Shown here: positions 7,603 through 14,150 of the stretch, in pieces
How the letters are laid out: the number at the start of each line of letters is the position of its first letter
How positions within the stretch are numbered: position 1 is the first letter of the stretch
Assembly: GCA_035536185.1 (NCBI GenBank)
Contig: DATLOM010000046.1
Span: 1-28,795, forward strand
Length of the DNA stretch: 28,795 nt
Reading direction: 5' to 3'
DNA from: GCA-2861595 sp035536185
GTDB lineage: Bacteria; Actinomycetota; Acidimicrobiia; Acidimicrobiales; GCA-2861595
Notes under the pieces: generated by a model
Told to the model about the DNA's origin: nothing
Database searches by the model: none
What the model saw: the letters and a program-made list of their open reading frames with translations, nothing else
Translations under genes and position numbers: made by a program

Positions 7603-7697
7603 GAGGCCGGCGCAGAACTACTTGCGCGTTTACAGTGACCCTCATCGGCGGGTTTGTATGTTTTCTGGCGCAAGTAGTTCTGCGCCGGACTCTGACG
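7597..7697. repeat. 101-bp palindromic interspersed element, copy 1
   Basis: A perfect 21-bp inverted repeat (7607-7627 and 7668-7688, core GCAGAACTACTTGC) encloses a 40-bp centre. The second copy at 25866-25966 has the same length, near-identical arms and shared outer flanks (CGCTGAG on the left, CTGACG on the right), but its centre is inverted. The stop codon of the HD-GYP gene lies inside the shared left flank. No protein is encoded. A MITE or structured RNA element is the best description. Confidence 0.8.
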
Positions 7698-7718
7698 GCC
7701 ATTTTCGGGGATGGCCCG
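7697..7718. repeat. Hairpin repeat, copy B
   Basis: GGCCATTT (7697-7704) pairs with GGATGGCC (7709-7716) around loop TCGG, then CG. It differs from copy A (4736-4757) at five of 22 positions, all transitions, and the eight-pair stem is kept by wobble pairs. It directly follows palindromic element copy 1, sharing its last base, and precedes the phosphatase gene. Confidence 0.5.
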
Positions 7719-7762
7719 AAGAACCTAGGCATAGGGCGAGCAGCGCCGGGTAGGACGCCCGC

Positions 7763-8503
7763 ATGCGCGTCTCGGGCATCGGGCGGCTCAAGGGCCAAGG
7801 ATCTCCAGCCGAAGCCCAACGGGTGACTGCCGCTGTTCCGCCCGACGGCACCCCGGAGCGGCGAGGCCTGCACAAGCTCCCACTGCGCATCCTCGGCCTG
7901 GGCCTGGCCTTTCTCCTGCTGCCGAACCTGGCCATCATCGGGATCCACCTCCTGGCCCAGCGCTCGAAGCCGGCCCCCTCGGTCTCGCTGCCCATCAAGA
8001 ACTTCGCCCAGGTGGACAGCCGGCTGTGGCGGGGGGCGGCGCCGAGCGCCTCCGGGTACGAGGCGCTGGCCGCCAACGGCGTGGTGACCGTCGTGGACCT
8101 GCGGGCCGAAGAGGACCTCGGCGTCGACACCGCCCGCCTCACCGAGCTCGGCCTCAACCGGGTCCATCTCCCGCTGCGGGACGGGCAGGCCCCGTCGAAG
8201 GCCCTCGTCGACCGCTTCCTCCAGACGGTGGAGAAGAGCCCGGGGCTGGTGTACGTGCACTGCGGCGCCGGCGTTGGCCGCACCGGCACCATGTCGGCCG
8301 CCTACCTCGTGAACACGGGCCAGGCCACGGGGGCCGAGGCCCTCCAGCGCAACCTGCGGGTCGGCCCCCCGTCGCTCGAGCAGATCGCCTTCGCCTCCAG
8401 CCTCAGCGAAGACGGCAAGGTGCGCCGGCCCCGCCCCGTCCTCGTGGCCGTGAGCCGGGCCCTGGATGCACCCCGGCGCATCTGGACCAATCTCCGGGGC
8501 TGA
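7763..8503 (+). CDS. Membrane-anchored dual-specificity/tyrosine phosphatase
   Basis: This 246-residue protein has a basic N-terminus, one transmembrane helix (about 43-64) and a cysteine-phosphatase domain. The P-loop is HCGAGVGRTG (H166, C167, R173) and D140 in PLRDGQAPS is the likely general acid. The small domain and absence of a WPD loop fit dual-specificity (DSP-like) phosphatases that act on phosphoproteins, phospholipids or inositol phosphates; the substrate is not predictable. Only one membrane helix is seen, and with a basic N-terminus the catalytic domain's side is not certain. It starts at ATG 7763, with TAGGAC six bases upstream, and runs convergent with the epimerase gene nine bases away. 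Confidence 0.88.
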   Translation: MRVSGIGRLKGQGSPAEAQRVTAAVPPDGTPERRGLHKLPLRILGLGLAFLLLPNLAIIGIHLLAQRSKPAPSVSLPIKNFAQVDSRLWRGAAPSASGYEALAANGVVTVVDLRAEEDLGVDTARLTELGLNRVHLPLRDGQAPSKALVDRFLQTVEKSPGLVYVHCGAGVGRTGTMSAAYLVNTGQATGAEALQRNLRVGPPSLEQIAFASSLSEDGKVRRPRPVLVAVSRALDAPRRIWTNLRG

Positions 8504-8511
8504 ACCTGGGC

Positions 8512-9543
8512 TCAGGCTAGGGGCGGGATCCAGCGCCGCTCCCGGTACCACGCCGTCAGCTCGGCCACATCGGCGGCCAGGTCGGTGTGGGAGACACGGA
8601 AGCCCGTGCCCAGGAGGGCGTCGATGCTGAGCTGGTTGTTGCGGTTGGCCTTGCGCATGAAGCGGAACCGCTCCTCGGTGAAGATGATGTCGTCGGTCAT
8701 CCCGGTGGCCAGCAGCTCGTCCCGCACCCGACCGCGCTCCTCGGGGGCGAGGCCGCACTCGGGATCGTCGCTGAGCTCGACCGGAAGCCCGAACTCCTCG
8801 GCCAGCACCGTGGCCACCTCGATGCTCGTCGGGTACACGCCGGACACGACGTTGAAGGCGTGCCCTGTGGCGTCGTCGTGGTCGATCAGGTGCAGGCAGG
8901 CCGCCACCAGGTCCTCGACGTGGACCAGGCGCTGCTCGATGGGCGTGCTGTGCACGGCTATGGCACCAACGCCGGCCGCCTGCTCGACGGCCACGTCGAG
9001 GATGGCGCTGGCCAGCAACTTGATCGCACCGGGCCCGTGCACCGATACCGGGCGCACGACGGTGGCGGGGAGCCCGGCACGGGCGAACCGCCACACCACC
9101 TCCTCGCCCAGCCACTTGGCTTTCCCGTAACCGCGGCTCGGCTGGGGCTGCACGTCCTCGTTGACCGGCACGGGGAGCTGCACCTCCTCGCCGTAGACGG
9201 AGGTCGAGCTCATGTGCAGCACCCTCGGTGCGCCGGCTGCCTCGGCGGCGGTGAGTAGGCGCTCGGTACCGACCACGTTGGACCGGTGCATCTCCGCCTC
9301 GTCGGAGCGTGAGCTGGATGCGCCGGCCAGGTGGAACACGTGGGTCACACCGTCCAGCAGTGGGGCCAGCGACTCCTCGCCGGCCAGGTCCGCCGCTTGG
9401 TAGTCCACCGCCTCGGGCAACGACTCCGGCCGGGGCCGCCGGCCCGATGTCCGCACGCTCCAGCCGGCATCCACCAGGGCGGGAACGAGGTGCGACGCGA
9501 TGTACCCGCTCCCGCCGGTCACCAGGGCCAAACGGTCGCTCAT
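8512..9543 (-). CDS. NAD-dependent epimerase/dehydratase (extended SDR)
   Basis: The 343-residue protein begins MSDRLALVTGGSGYIASHL, the nucleotide-binding glycine motif GxxGxxxSH of extended short-chain dehydrogenases. The catalytic residues are visible as Ser in MSSTSVYGEE and YxxxK in GYGKAK. The length fits nucleotide-sugar epimerases and 3-beta-hydroxysteroid-like dehydrogenases; the substrate cannot be told. Starting at ATG 9543 removes about 94 upstream residues of non-conserved frame. TATCGT lies six bases upstream, predicting a leaderless transcript from a promoter that overlaps the divergent gene's -10 box. Confidence 0.9.
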   Translation of the reverse strand: MSDRLALVTGGSGYIASHLVPALVDAGWSVRTSGRRPRPESLPEAVDYQAADLAGEESLAPLLDGVTHVFHLAGASSSRSDEAEMHRSNVVGTERLLTAAEAAGAPRVLHMSSTSVYGEEVQLPVPVNEDVQPQPSRGYGKAKWLGEEVVWRFARAGLPATVVRPVSVHGPGAIKLLASAILDVAVEQAAGVGAIAVHSTPIEQRLVHVEDLVAACLHLIDHDDATGHAFNVVSGVYPTSIEVATVLAEEFGLPVELSDDPECGLAPEERGRVRDELLATGMTDDIIFTEERFRFMRKANRNNQLSIDALLGTGFRVSHTDLAADVAELTAWYRERRWIPPLA

Positions 9544-9548
9544 CGGGG

Positions 9549-9555
9549 TACGATA
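9549..9555. promoter_or_regulatory. Overlapping divergent -10 boxes (epimerase / small Cys protein)
   Basis: Plus-strand TACGAT (9549-9554) and minus-strand TATCGT (9555-9550) overlap by five bases. The minus box is six bases from ATG 9543, and the plus box is 21 bases from GTG 9576, which has its own GAGG ribosome site (9564-9567). Both polymerases could not be bound at once, so the two genes probably compete. Confidence 0.5.
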
Positions 9556-9575
9556 GGGCTTGTGAGGTACACGCG

Positions 9576-9815
9576 GTGAAGGCCCCCGACCTGTGCGATG
9601 TCTGCGGTCAGGATGTGCCTGTCGGGCAGGGCGTGCGGGCGGAGATGGCCGTTTCCGGCGCCATGTGCCCCACCCCCATGGCCTTCCACGACGAGTGCTA
9701 CGAGACGGCGCAGGCCCTGTGGCAGCCCGGTGCCGACGACCCCGACTCCACCTGCACCGTCGATCCCCTCTTTCCCGAGACGGCCCAGTGGACCGGGCCG
9801 GACGCGGCGAACTGA
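9576..9815 (+). CDS. Small cysteine/histidine zinc-binding-type protein
   Basis: This 79-residue protein begins at GTG 9576, eight bases after GAGG. It contains CDVCG near the N-terminus and MCPTPMAFHDECYE in the middle, a Cys4/His arrangement typical of small treble-clef or zinc-ribbon proteins. The rest is acidic. I do not recognise a named family. Its 3' end overlaps the next gene by 28 bases, which suggests joint translation. It is easily missed because the same frame is open far upstream. Confidence 0.65.
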   Translation: MKAPDLCDVCGQDVPVGQGVRAEMAVSGAMCPTPMAFHDECYETAQALWQPGADDPDSTCTVDPLFPETAQWTGPDAAN

Positions 9816-10303
9816 ACGCGGCCACACGGACCGCCGCCGATCCCGTCGTCGGCTGGCGCTACTGGCATCTGGACCTCGAACGGGTGGTGCTGGGCTCGGT
9901 CACCCAGCGCGGGTTCACGTGGAAGCCGCGCCAGCCCATCAAGGCGCGCTGCGTGTCCAGCGGCCACGCCGCGCCGGCCCCGGGATGTGCGTGTGGGATC
10001 TATGCCGGCGCCGACATGAGCGGCCTTCGTGAGCACGGGCTGTGCCTGCCTGCCGGGGGCCTGGTCGTGGGCGAGGTCGCTCTGTGGGGGCTGGTGCTGA
10101 CCGAGGAGGACGGCCACAGGGGCGAGCTCGGCTACCCCCGCCGGCTGTCTGTGGTCGAGGAAACCGTCGAAGCGGCGGCCCTTCCCACTGCGCTGGAGGC
10201 GCTGGCCGCCGGCTACGGCGTCCCCGTCGACTCCGTCAGCAGGGTCTCCGCGGTGGGCGAGGTCTCGGCCGCCATCGCCGCCTTCCTCGACATGTCCCGC
10301 TAG
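9788..10303 (+). CDS. Conserved actinobacterial hypothetical protein (CxCGIYA type)
   Basis: The protein has 171 residues if started at GTG 9788, inside the preceding gene. It contains GWRYWHLDLERVVLGSVTQ, a Cys-rich centre (CVSSGHAAPAPGCACGIYA) and VVGEVALWGLVLTEEDG followed by a tyrosine/arginine segment (ELGYPRR). This combination is familiar from uncharacterised actinobacterial proteins, but no function is known to me. No ATG is available before the conserved WRYWHL segment, so GTG 9788 (or CTG 9812) must be used. It ends at TAG 10301, which forms one end of a palindrome shared with the convergent gene. Confidence 0.7.
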   Translation: MDRAGRGELNAATRTAADPVVGWRYWHLDLERVVLGSVTQRGFTWKPRQPIKARCVSSGHAAPAPGCACGIYAGADMSGLREHGLCLPAGGLVVGEVALWGLVLTEEDGHRGELGYPRRLSVVEETVEAAALPTALEALAAGYGVPVDSVSRVSAVGEVSAAIAAFLDMSR

Positions 10304-10346
10304 TGCAGCCCGGTGGAACTACGTGTAGTTCCGTAGGGCTGCACTA
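10301..10346. terminator. Bidirectional hairpin terminator holding both stop codons
   Basis: TAGTGCAGCCC (10301-10311) pairs with GGGCTGCACTA (10336-10346), and GGAACTAC (10315-10322) pairs with GTAGTTCC (10325-10332). The three-base steps between them can form G-U pairs, so the stem is nearly continuous for about 21 pairs. The first three bases are the stop codon of the plus gene and the last three are the stop of the minus gene. There is no long T tract. Convergent position makes a terminator the most natural reading. Confidence 0.65.
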
Positions 10347-11096
10347 ATCCCAAGTGAGGCGCCAGGCCCCGGCGGGGTCACGGCGCACCCGGGCCGGCGC
10401 CGCCACCGGGCGGAAGAGGCCGGGCTCGGCCTCGTTCCACCGGGCCGCCCGCACCAGGACGGCGGCTCCGTGCTCGGCGTGACCGAAGACCTCGAGGACG
10501 AACCCGCCGTCGACCAGCGCCAGTCCCCGGCCCCACACCTGCACGACCCAGGTGGCGGTGAGCGAGACGGTGGCCCGCACCCCCACGGTGTCCATCTCGC
10601 CGTGGAGCGAAGCCTTGGCTGCCCTCGGCGGGACCTCCAGCACGGCCGTGGAGATGCGCCGGCACCCGTTCTCGGCCATCCAGAACTTGAGGTGCTCGCG
10701 GAGCAGGGCGATCACGTCGGGGCGGATGTGGTCGTGGAGCAGGCGGCCGTGCTCGCTGAGGTAGGCCCCCCGCTTCCAGGCCCGGTCCCAGGTGAGCATC
10801 AGGCCGAGTTGGTTGCGGGCAGCCAGGTCGCCGGGCGCCAGGAGGGCGGCGGGACCGAGGCTGGATTGGACCTGGCGGAACAGCTCGATGGACATGGCCC
10901 ACGAGTGCAGGTTGCGCCAGAGCTGCAGGACCTTCAGGCACTGCGGCAGCTCGCCCCCGAAGGCCAGCATGGCCCGCTCGGCCCCCACGTCGTGGTCCTC
11001 GAGCACCACCTTGCCCTTGCGCCAGGTCACCCGGTGCTCGGTGCCGCTACAGGCCACCAGCGCGGTGGCAGGCTCGATGTGGTCGCACCAGCGCAC
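10344..11096 (-). CDS. Unknown third protein of the MoxR/VWA operon
   Basis: This 250-residue soluble protein has no signal peptide or membrane segment. It is rich in Trp, His and aromatic residues and shows patterns such as LVACSGTEHRVTWRKGKVVLEDHD, LQLWRNLHSWAMS and VVQVWGRGLALVDGGFVLEVFGH. I recognise no family. It starts at GTG 11096, the only start after in-frame TAG 11105-11103, and lacks a clear ribosome site, so translation may depend on coupling. It is the last of three same-strand genes (AAA ATPase, VWA protein, this one), which suggests it is a client, adaptor or third subunit of that AAA/VWA pair. Confidence 0.7.
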   Translation of the reverse strand: MRWCDHIEPATALVACSGTEHRVTWRKGKVVLEDHDVGAERAMLAFGGELPQCLKVLQLWRNLHSWAMSIELFRQVQSSLGPAALLAPGDLAARNQLGLMLTWDRAWKRGAYLSEHGRLLHDHIRPDVIALLREHLKFWMAENGCRRISTAVLEVPPRAAKASLHGEMDTVGVRATVSLTATWVVQVWGRGLALVDGGFVLEVFGHAEHGAAVLVRAARWNEAEPGLFRPVAAPARVRRDPAGAWRLTWD

Positions 11097-11102
11097 CCGC
11101 GC

Positions 11103-11189
11103 CTACGCCGCGTGCTCTATGTGGCCGGCCTGGATCACCCGGTTGCTACGCCGCGTGCTCTACGTCGTCGATGTGGACCACCCTTGCCC
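11103..11189 (-). repeat. Tandem duplication of the VWA gene 3' end
   Basis: About 43 bp covering the last codons and stop of the VWA gene (11147-11189) recurs immediately downstream (11103-11145). The first 20 bp match with a single difference. In the VWA frame the copies would encode RVVHIDDVEHAA-stop and RVIQAGHIEHAA-stop. Confidence 0.7.
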
Positions 11190-12381
11190 ACGCCGGCGGC
11201 TCCCACGCCCGGCCACCCCGCGCCGTGCCGCCGCCGATCACGCCCACCACGATCTCCACGCCCTTCGGCGCCGCCGCCGGCCACGGCGTCATGCCGTCGG
11301 TGAGGACGACGACCACCGACGGCCGGGGCCGGAGCCGCACCGCCGCCTCCAGGCCCACGGTCATGTCGGTGCCCCCTCCGCCCACCAGCTCGAGGCGGCT
11401 GGCGGTGGCCACCTGCTGCACGGTGTGGACCGCCGAGTCCACGGCCAGGACCCGCAGCCGCCCGGCGGCCAGCCCCAGGCCCCGGAGAAGGCCGTCGACC
11501 TCGGCCAGCACCTGGCCCAGCTGCTCGGTGGACATGCTCCCCGAGGTGTCGCACAGCACGACGATCTCGGGCACCGGCCGCTCCATGGCCGGCAGGATCA
11601 CGTTCGGGCTCGAGCCGGCCCGCCGGGAGGGGCGGCGGTAGGTGTAGTCGACCCTGCCGGCCACCGTGCCCACCCCTTTCCTGATCTCCGAGGCCAGCAC
11701 CTTGCGCCAGTCGACCCTGGGCTCCAGCAGGTCCTCGGCCCATCTCTGCCAGCTGTTGGACAACCGGCCCCGCCCCTCCCGCAGGTAGGTGAGGACGTTG
11801 CTCGCCACCTGGGCCCGCACCATGTGGCGCTCCCCCGGCGGAAGCCCGCCGGGCTCCTCGGCCAGCATCTCCCACGGGCGGGTCCTGCCGTCGGAGCCGC
11901 TGCCGCAGTCGGGCTCGTCGCCCTCGGGCACCTCGTTGTGCTCGCAGTGGTAGTACTCCTCGGCCAGGCGGCTGGGAGCCCAACCGAGGCGCTGGGGCAG
12001 CACCGGGTTGGAGGGCAGGCGGAGGCCGGTGTTGATGAGGTCGTCGTTGATCTCGGCGTCGGCGGCCAGCGACCAGTCCAGGGCGTTCTGGCGGGAGACG
12101 CCCAGGCGGGTGGCCCGGCCGGCGTGATCGCGCACCAGATGACCGGCGTGGTGCACGAGCACGCTGCCGAGAACCTCCACACTCCACTGGTCCACCATGT
12201 CGGGGTCGACGTAGAGCCGCCACGCCTCGTCCACCGTGGCCTTGCCCAGGCCACGAACAGCGGTGACCGGCGAGGCGAACAGGGCCGCGGCCAGGTAGGG
12301 ATGGCGCGAGACGGCCCAGAGCCGTGCCACCGACAGCTTCCGGGACTGCTCGGGGCTGAGGACGACCCTGGTCGTGCTCAC
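11146..12381 (-). CDS. Metallopeptidase-like (degenerate) plus VWA domain protein, DUF2201-type
   Basis: The 411-residue protein fits the family with an N-terminal zincin-like domain and C-terminal VWA-like domain. The N-terminal part has LVHHAGHLVRDHAGR (75-89), where the usual HExxH would be, so the catalytic Glu is His here, followed by AADAEINDDL. The C-terminal VWA domain keeps the metal-ion adhesion site: DTSGS (278-282), T338 in GGGGTDM and D362 in LTDGM. It lies 18 bases after the MoxR-like ATPase gene; AAA ATPase/VWA pairs act as chaperone machines that remodel or insert cofactors into clients, so this protein is the likely adaptor (family knowledge plus context). GTG 12381 is the start; TGAG repeats surround it. 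The 3' end is tandemly duplicated. Confidence 0.85.
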   Translation of the reverse strand: MSTTRVVLSPEQSRKLSVARLWAVSRHPYLAAALFASPVTAVRGLGKATVDEAWRLYVDPDMVDQWSVEVLGSVLVHHAGHLVRDHAGRATRLGVSRQNALDWSLAADAEINDDLINTGLRLPSNPVLPQRLGWAPSRLAEEYYHCEHNEVPEGDEPDCGSGSDGRTRPWEMLAEEPGGLPPGERHMVRAQVASNVLTYLREGRGRLSNSWQRWAEDLLEPRVDWRKVLASEIRKGVGTVAGRVDYTYRRPSRRAGSSPNVILPAMERPVPEIVVLCDTSGSMSTEQLGQVLAEVDGLLRGLGLAAGRLRVLAVDSAVHTVQQVATASRLELVGGGGTDMTVGLEAAVRLRPRPSVVVVLTDGMTPWPAAAPKGVEIVVGVIGGGTARGGRAWEPPAWARVVHIDDVEHAA

Positions 12382-12409
12382 GTCGGTCTCACATCGGTCT
12401 CACATCAGG
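12377..12409 (-). repeat. Three 11-bp repeats across the MoxR stop / VWA start
   Basis: On the plus strand, CTCACGTCGGT, CTCACATCGGT and CTCACATCAGG lie head to tail. On the coding strand each gives GTGAG. The MoxR stop codon is in the first unit and the VWA GTG start in the last. The two GTG codons upstream of the real start run into TGA after four codons. Confidence 0.6.
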
Positions 12410-13488
12410 CCGGCGTCGCGCAGGAGGGGCGCGAACAACTTCACCTCGGGCGGCGCCACCGCCCCTGCCGGCCGGCACTGGGCCAGCACCCTGGCCGCCA
12501 CGGCGGCGACGTCGGGCGTGTGCTCCCCCGCCCTCCCGAGCACCCGCCAGCCGGCCAACCACCGGTCGGGCGTGGGATTGGCGGCGACGGCGGCGGCCAC
12601 GGCGGAGAGCACGGCGTAGGTGCGGTCGCCCCTGTTCGGCAGCTCGAAGCCGTCCGGATCGGCGAGCACGGCCTCGGGATCGGGCAGGTCCATCTCCAGC
12701 TGCCACATGAGCAGCTCCACGCCCGGCCCCTCACCCACCGCTCCGGTGATCAGGGCGGTCTCCGCCTCTGTGGAGGCACCGGCCGCCAGTGCCGCCGCCC
12801 ACAGCCTGGCCGCCATCTCCCAGGTTCGCGGGCTCGGCCAACCCCGGCCCGCCCGCGCCGCGTCGGTGGGGACGTCACAGGCGAGCCCGGGACGGACCGT
12901 TATGAACGCCGAGATGAGCGAACGGGTGTGCTGAGTCCCCTCCTGCCACCCGCCGGGTAGCACCGGTGGCATCGGCAACGGCCACCCCGCCACCAACCCT
13001 TCGGCGAAGCTCACCGGCTCGACCGTCCAGTCCAGGTGGCAGAAGCGGTTGGCCAGAGGGGCGGAGAGGTCCCACCCGTCGGCCGCCTGCTCGGGTGGGT
13101 TGGCCGCCGCCACCACCACGACATCGGGGGGCAGAGAGAGATCGCCCACGACCCGCTCGAGCACGACCCGCAGCAGGGCGGCCTGCACGGCCGGCGGGGC
13201 CGTGGAGATCTCGTCGAGGAACAGGAGCCCGCCGCCCGCCGCGGCCAGGCGCTCGGCCCACCTCGGCGGGGCGAAGTGCACCACGCCGTCGACCACGACG
13301 GGCAGGCCGGAGAAGTCCGAGGGCTCGCGGATGGCGGCGATGACGGTCTCGCACGGCCATCCCATGGCCTCGGCCAGGGCCCGGATCACAGAGGTCTTGC
13401 CCGTTCCCGGCGCACCCCACAGCAGGACCGGCACCCGGGCGGCCACGGCGATGCCCAGTGCCTCCACCGTCGCGTCCTGAGCGCTCAC
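12400..13488 (-). CDS. MoxR-type AAA+ ATPase
   Basis: This 362-residue ATPase has Walker A GAPGTGKT (25-32), Walker B LLFLDEIS (88-95), a sensor-1 Asn in VVAAANPP (N130) and an arginine in LANRF (R148) suited to the arginine finger. The C-terminal helical domain extends to the end. MoxR-family ATPases form hexamers that remodel substrates with a VWA partner, and the next gene encodes such a partner. GTG 13488 has TAGGGT eight bases upstream (13502-13497), giving a nearly leaderless transcript; GGTGA is also nearby. It is the first gene of the three-gene operon. The target is unknown. Confidence 0.9.
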   Translation of the reverse strand: MSAQDATVEALGIAVAARVPVLLWGAPGTGKTSVIRALAEAMGWPCETVIAAIREPSDFSGLPVVVDGVVHFAPPRWAERLAAAGGGLLFLDEISTAPPAVQAALLRVVLERVVGDLSLPPDVVVVAAANPPEQAADGWDLSAPLANRFCHLDWTVEPVSFAEGLVAGWPLPMPPVLPGGWQEGTQHTRSLISAFITVRPGLACDVPTDAARAGRGWPSPRTWEMAARLWAAALAAGASTEAETALITGAVGEGPGVELLMWQLEMDLPDPEAVLADPDGFELPNRGDRTYAVLSAVAAAVAANPTPDRWLAGWRVLGRAGEHTPDVAAVAARVLAQCRPAGAVAPPEVKLFAPLLRDAGLM

Positions 13489-13496
13489 CGGTGGTC

Positions 13497-13502
13497 ACCC
13501 TA
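13497..13502 (-). promoter_or_regulatory. Candidate -10 box of the MoxR/VWA operon
   Basis: Minus-strand TAGGGT lies eight bases before GTG 13488, consistent with nearly leaderless transcription. No convincing -35 sequence is seen. Confidence 0.4.
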
Positions 13503-13547
13503 GGGGCGGCAGCGTGCGAAGGCGCCGCGCGGGGAAAGACCCCCCAC

Positions 13548-14135
13548 ATGACTGACTACCCCGCCCGGCCCCGTTCCCAACCCGCCGCTCCGGTGGACGG
13601 CGTAGGGATCTTCTGCGCCAACTGCCAGGCCCCGCTTTCCCCCGACGCCGTCTACTGCAACAAGTGCGGGGCGCGCCGCCTGACGCAGGACACCAGCCCC
13701 ACCGAGGTCATTCCCGTCGCCCGGCCCCGGGCCCAGGAGACGGTGGTGGAGGAGGAGATACGTGACGAGAGGCCACTGGTGGCGACACCGCCGCCCACCA
13801 ACTGGTGGCCGATCGCCGCCCTGGCGGTCCTCGGCGTCCTCATCCTGCTCCTGGTGCTGTTCGTGGCCCTGGACGACGACGAGGACGACGTGGTCGACCC
13901 CAACACGACCACGACCCTGCCTCTCGCCACCGTTCCACCGACCGCGCCCCTCACCGTCCCGGCGCCCGTGACGCAGCCGCCTCAGACCGTCTTCGTGCCG
14001 GTCCAGCCCGCCCCGACCAGTCCGCCCACGACCAGCGCACCGCCGACGACTGCGGCCACCACACCGACCACGACCGCGACGACCACCTCACCCGCGACCA
14101 CGGCGACCACAACCGCACCGATCTCCGGCATGTAG
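13548..14135 (+). CDS. Zinc-ribbon single-pass membrane protein
   Basis: The 195-residue protein carries an N-terminal zinc ribbon (C23, C26, C37, C40 in FCANCQ...YCNKCGARR), an acidic linker, one transmembrane helix (about 88-108, followed by an Asp/Glu cluster) and a Pro/Thr-rich outer tail. The ribbon should face the cytoplasm and the tail the outside. Proteins of this layout are common in actinobacteria and uncharacterised. ATG 13548 is chosen because the longer frame overlaps the MoxR gene and has no ribosome site; GGGGAAAGA precedes this start. It converges on the PBP gene 15 bases away. The Thr-rich tail resembles that of the PBP, suggesting both lie in the same cell-wall space. Confidence 0.8.
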   Translation: MTDYPARPRSQPAAPVDGVGIFCANCQAPLSPDAVYCNKCGARRLTQDTSPTEVIPVARPRAQETVVEEEIRDERPLVATPPPTNWWPIAALAVLGVLILLLVLFVALDDDEDDVVDPNTTTTLPLATVPPTAPLTVPAPVTQPPQTVFVPVQPAPTSPPTTSAPPTTAATTPTTTATTTSPATTATTTAPISGM

Positions 14136-14150
14136 CGCCCGCTCAGGCGA

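Noticed and set aside
6992..9115. 707-residue minus-strand frame
   Set aside because: It runs across the HD-GYP gene, the palindromic element, the phosphatase gene and part of the epimerase gene in the wrong frame. No domain is recognisable.
10792..12960. 722-residue plus-strand frame
   Set aside because: It is a high-GC shadow of the AAA/VWA operon with His/Arg/Pro-rich composition and no motif.
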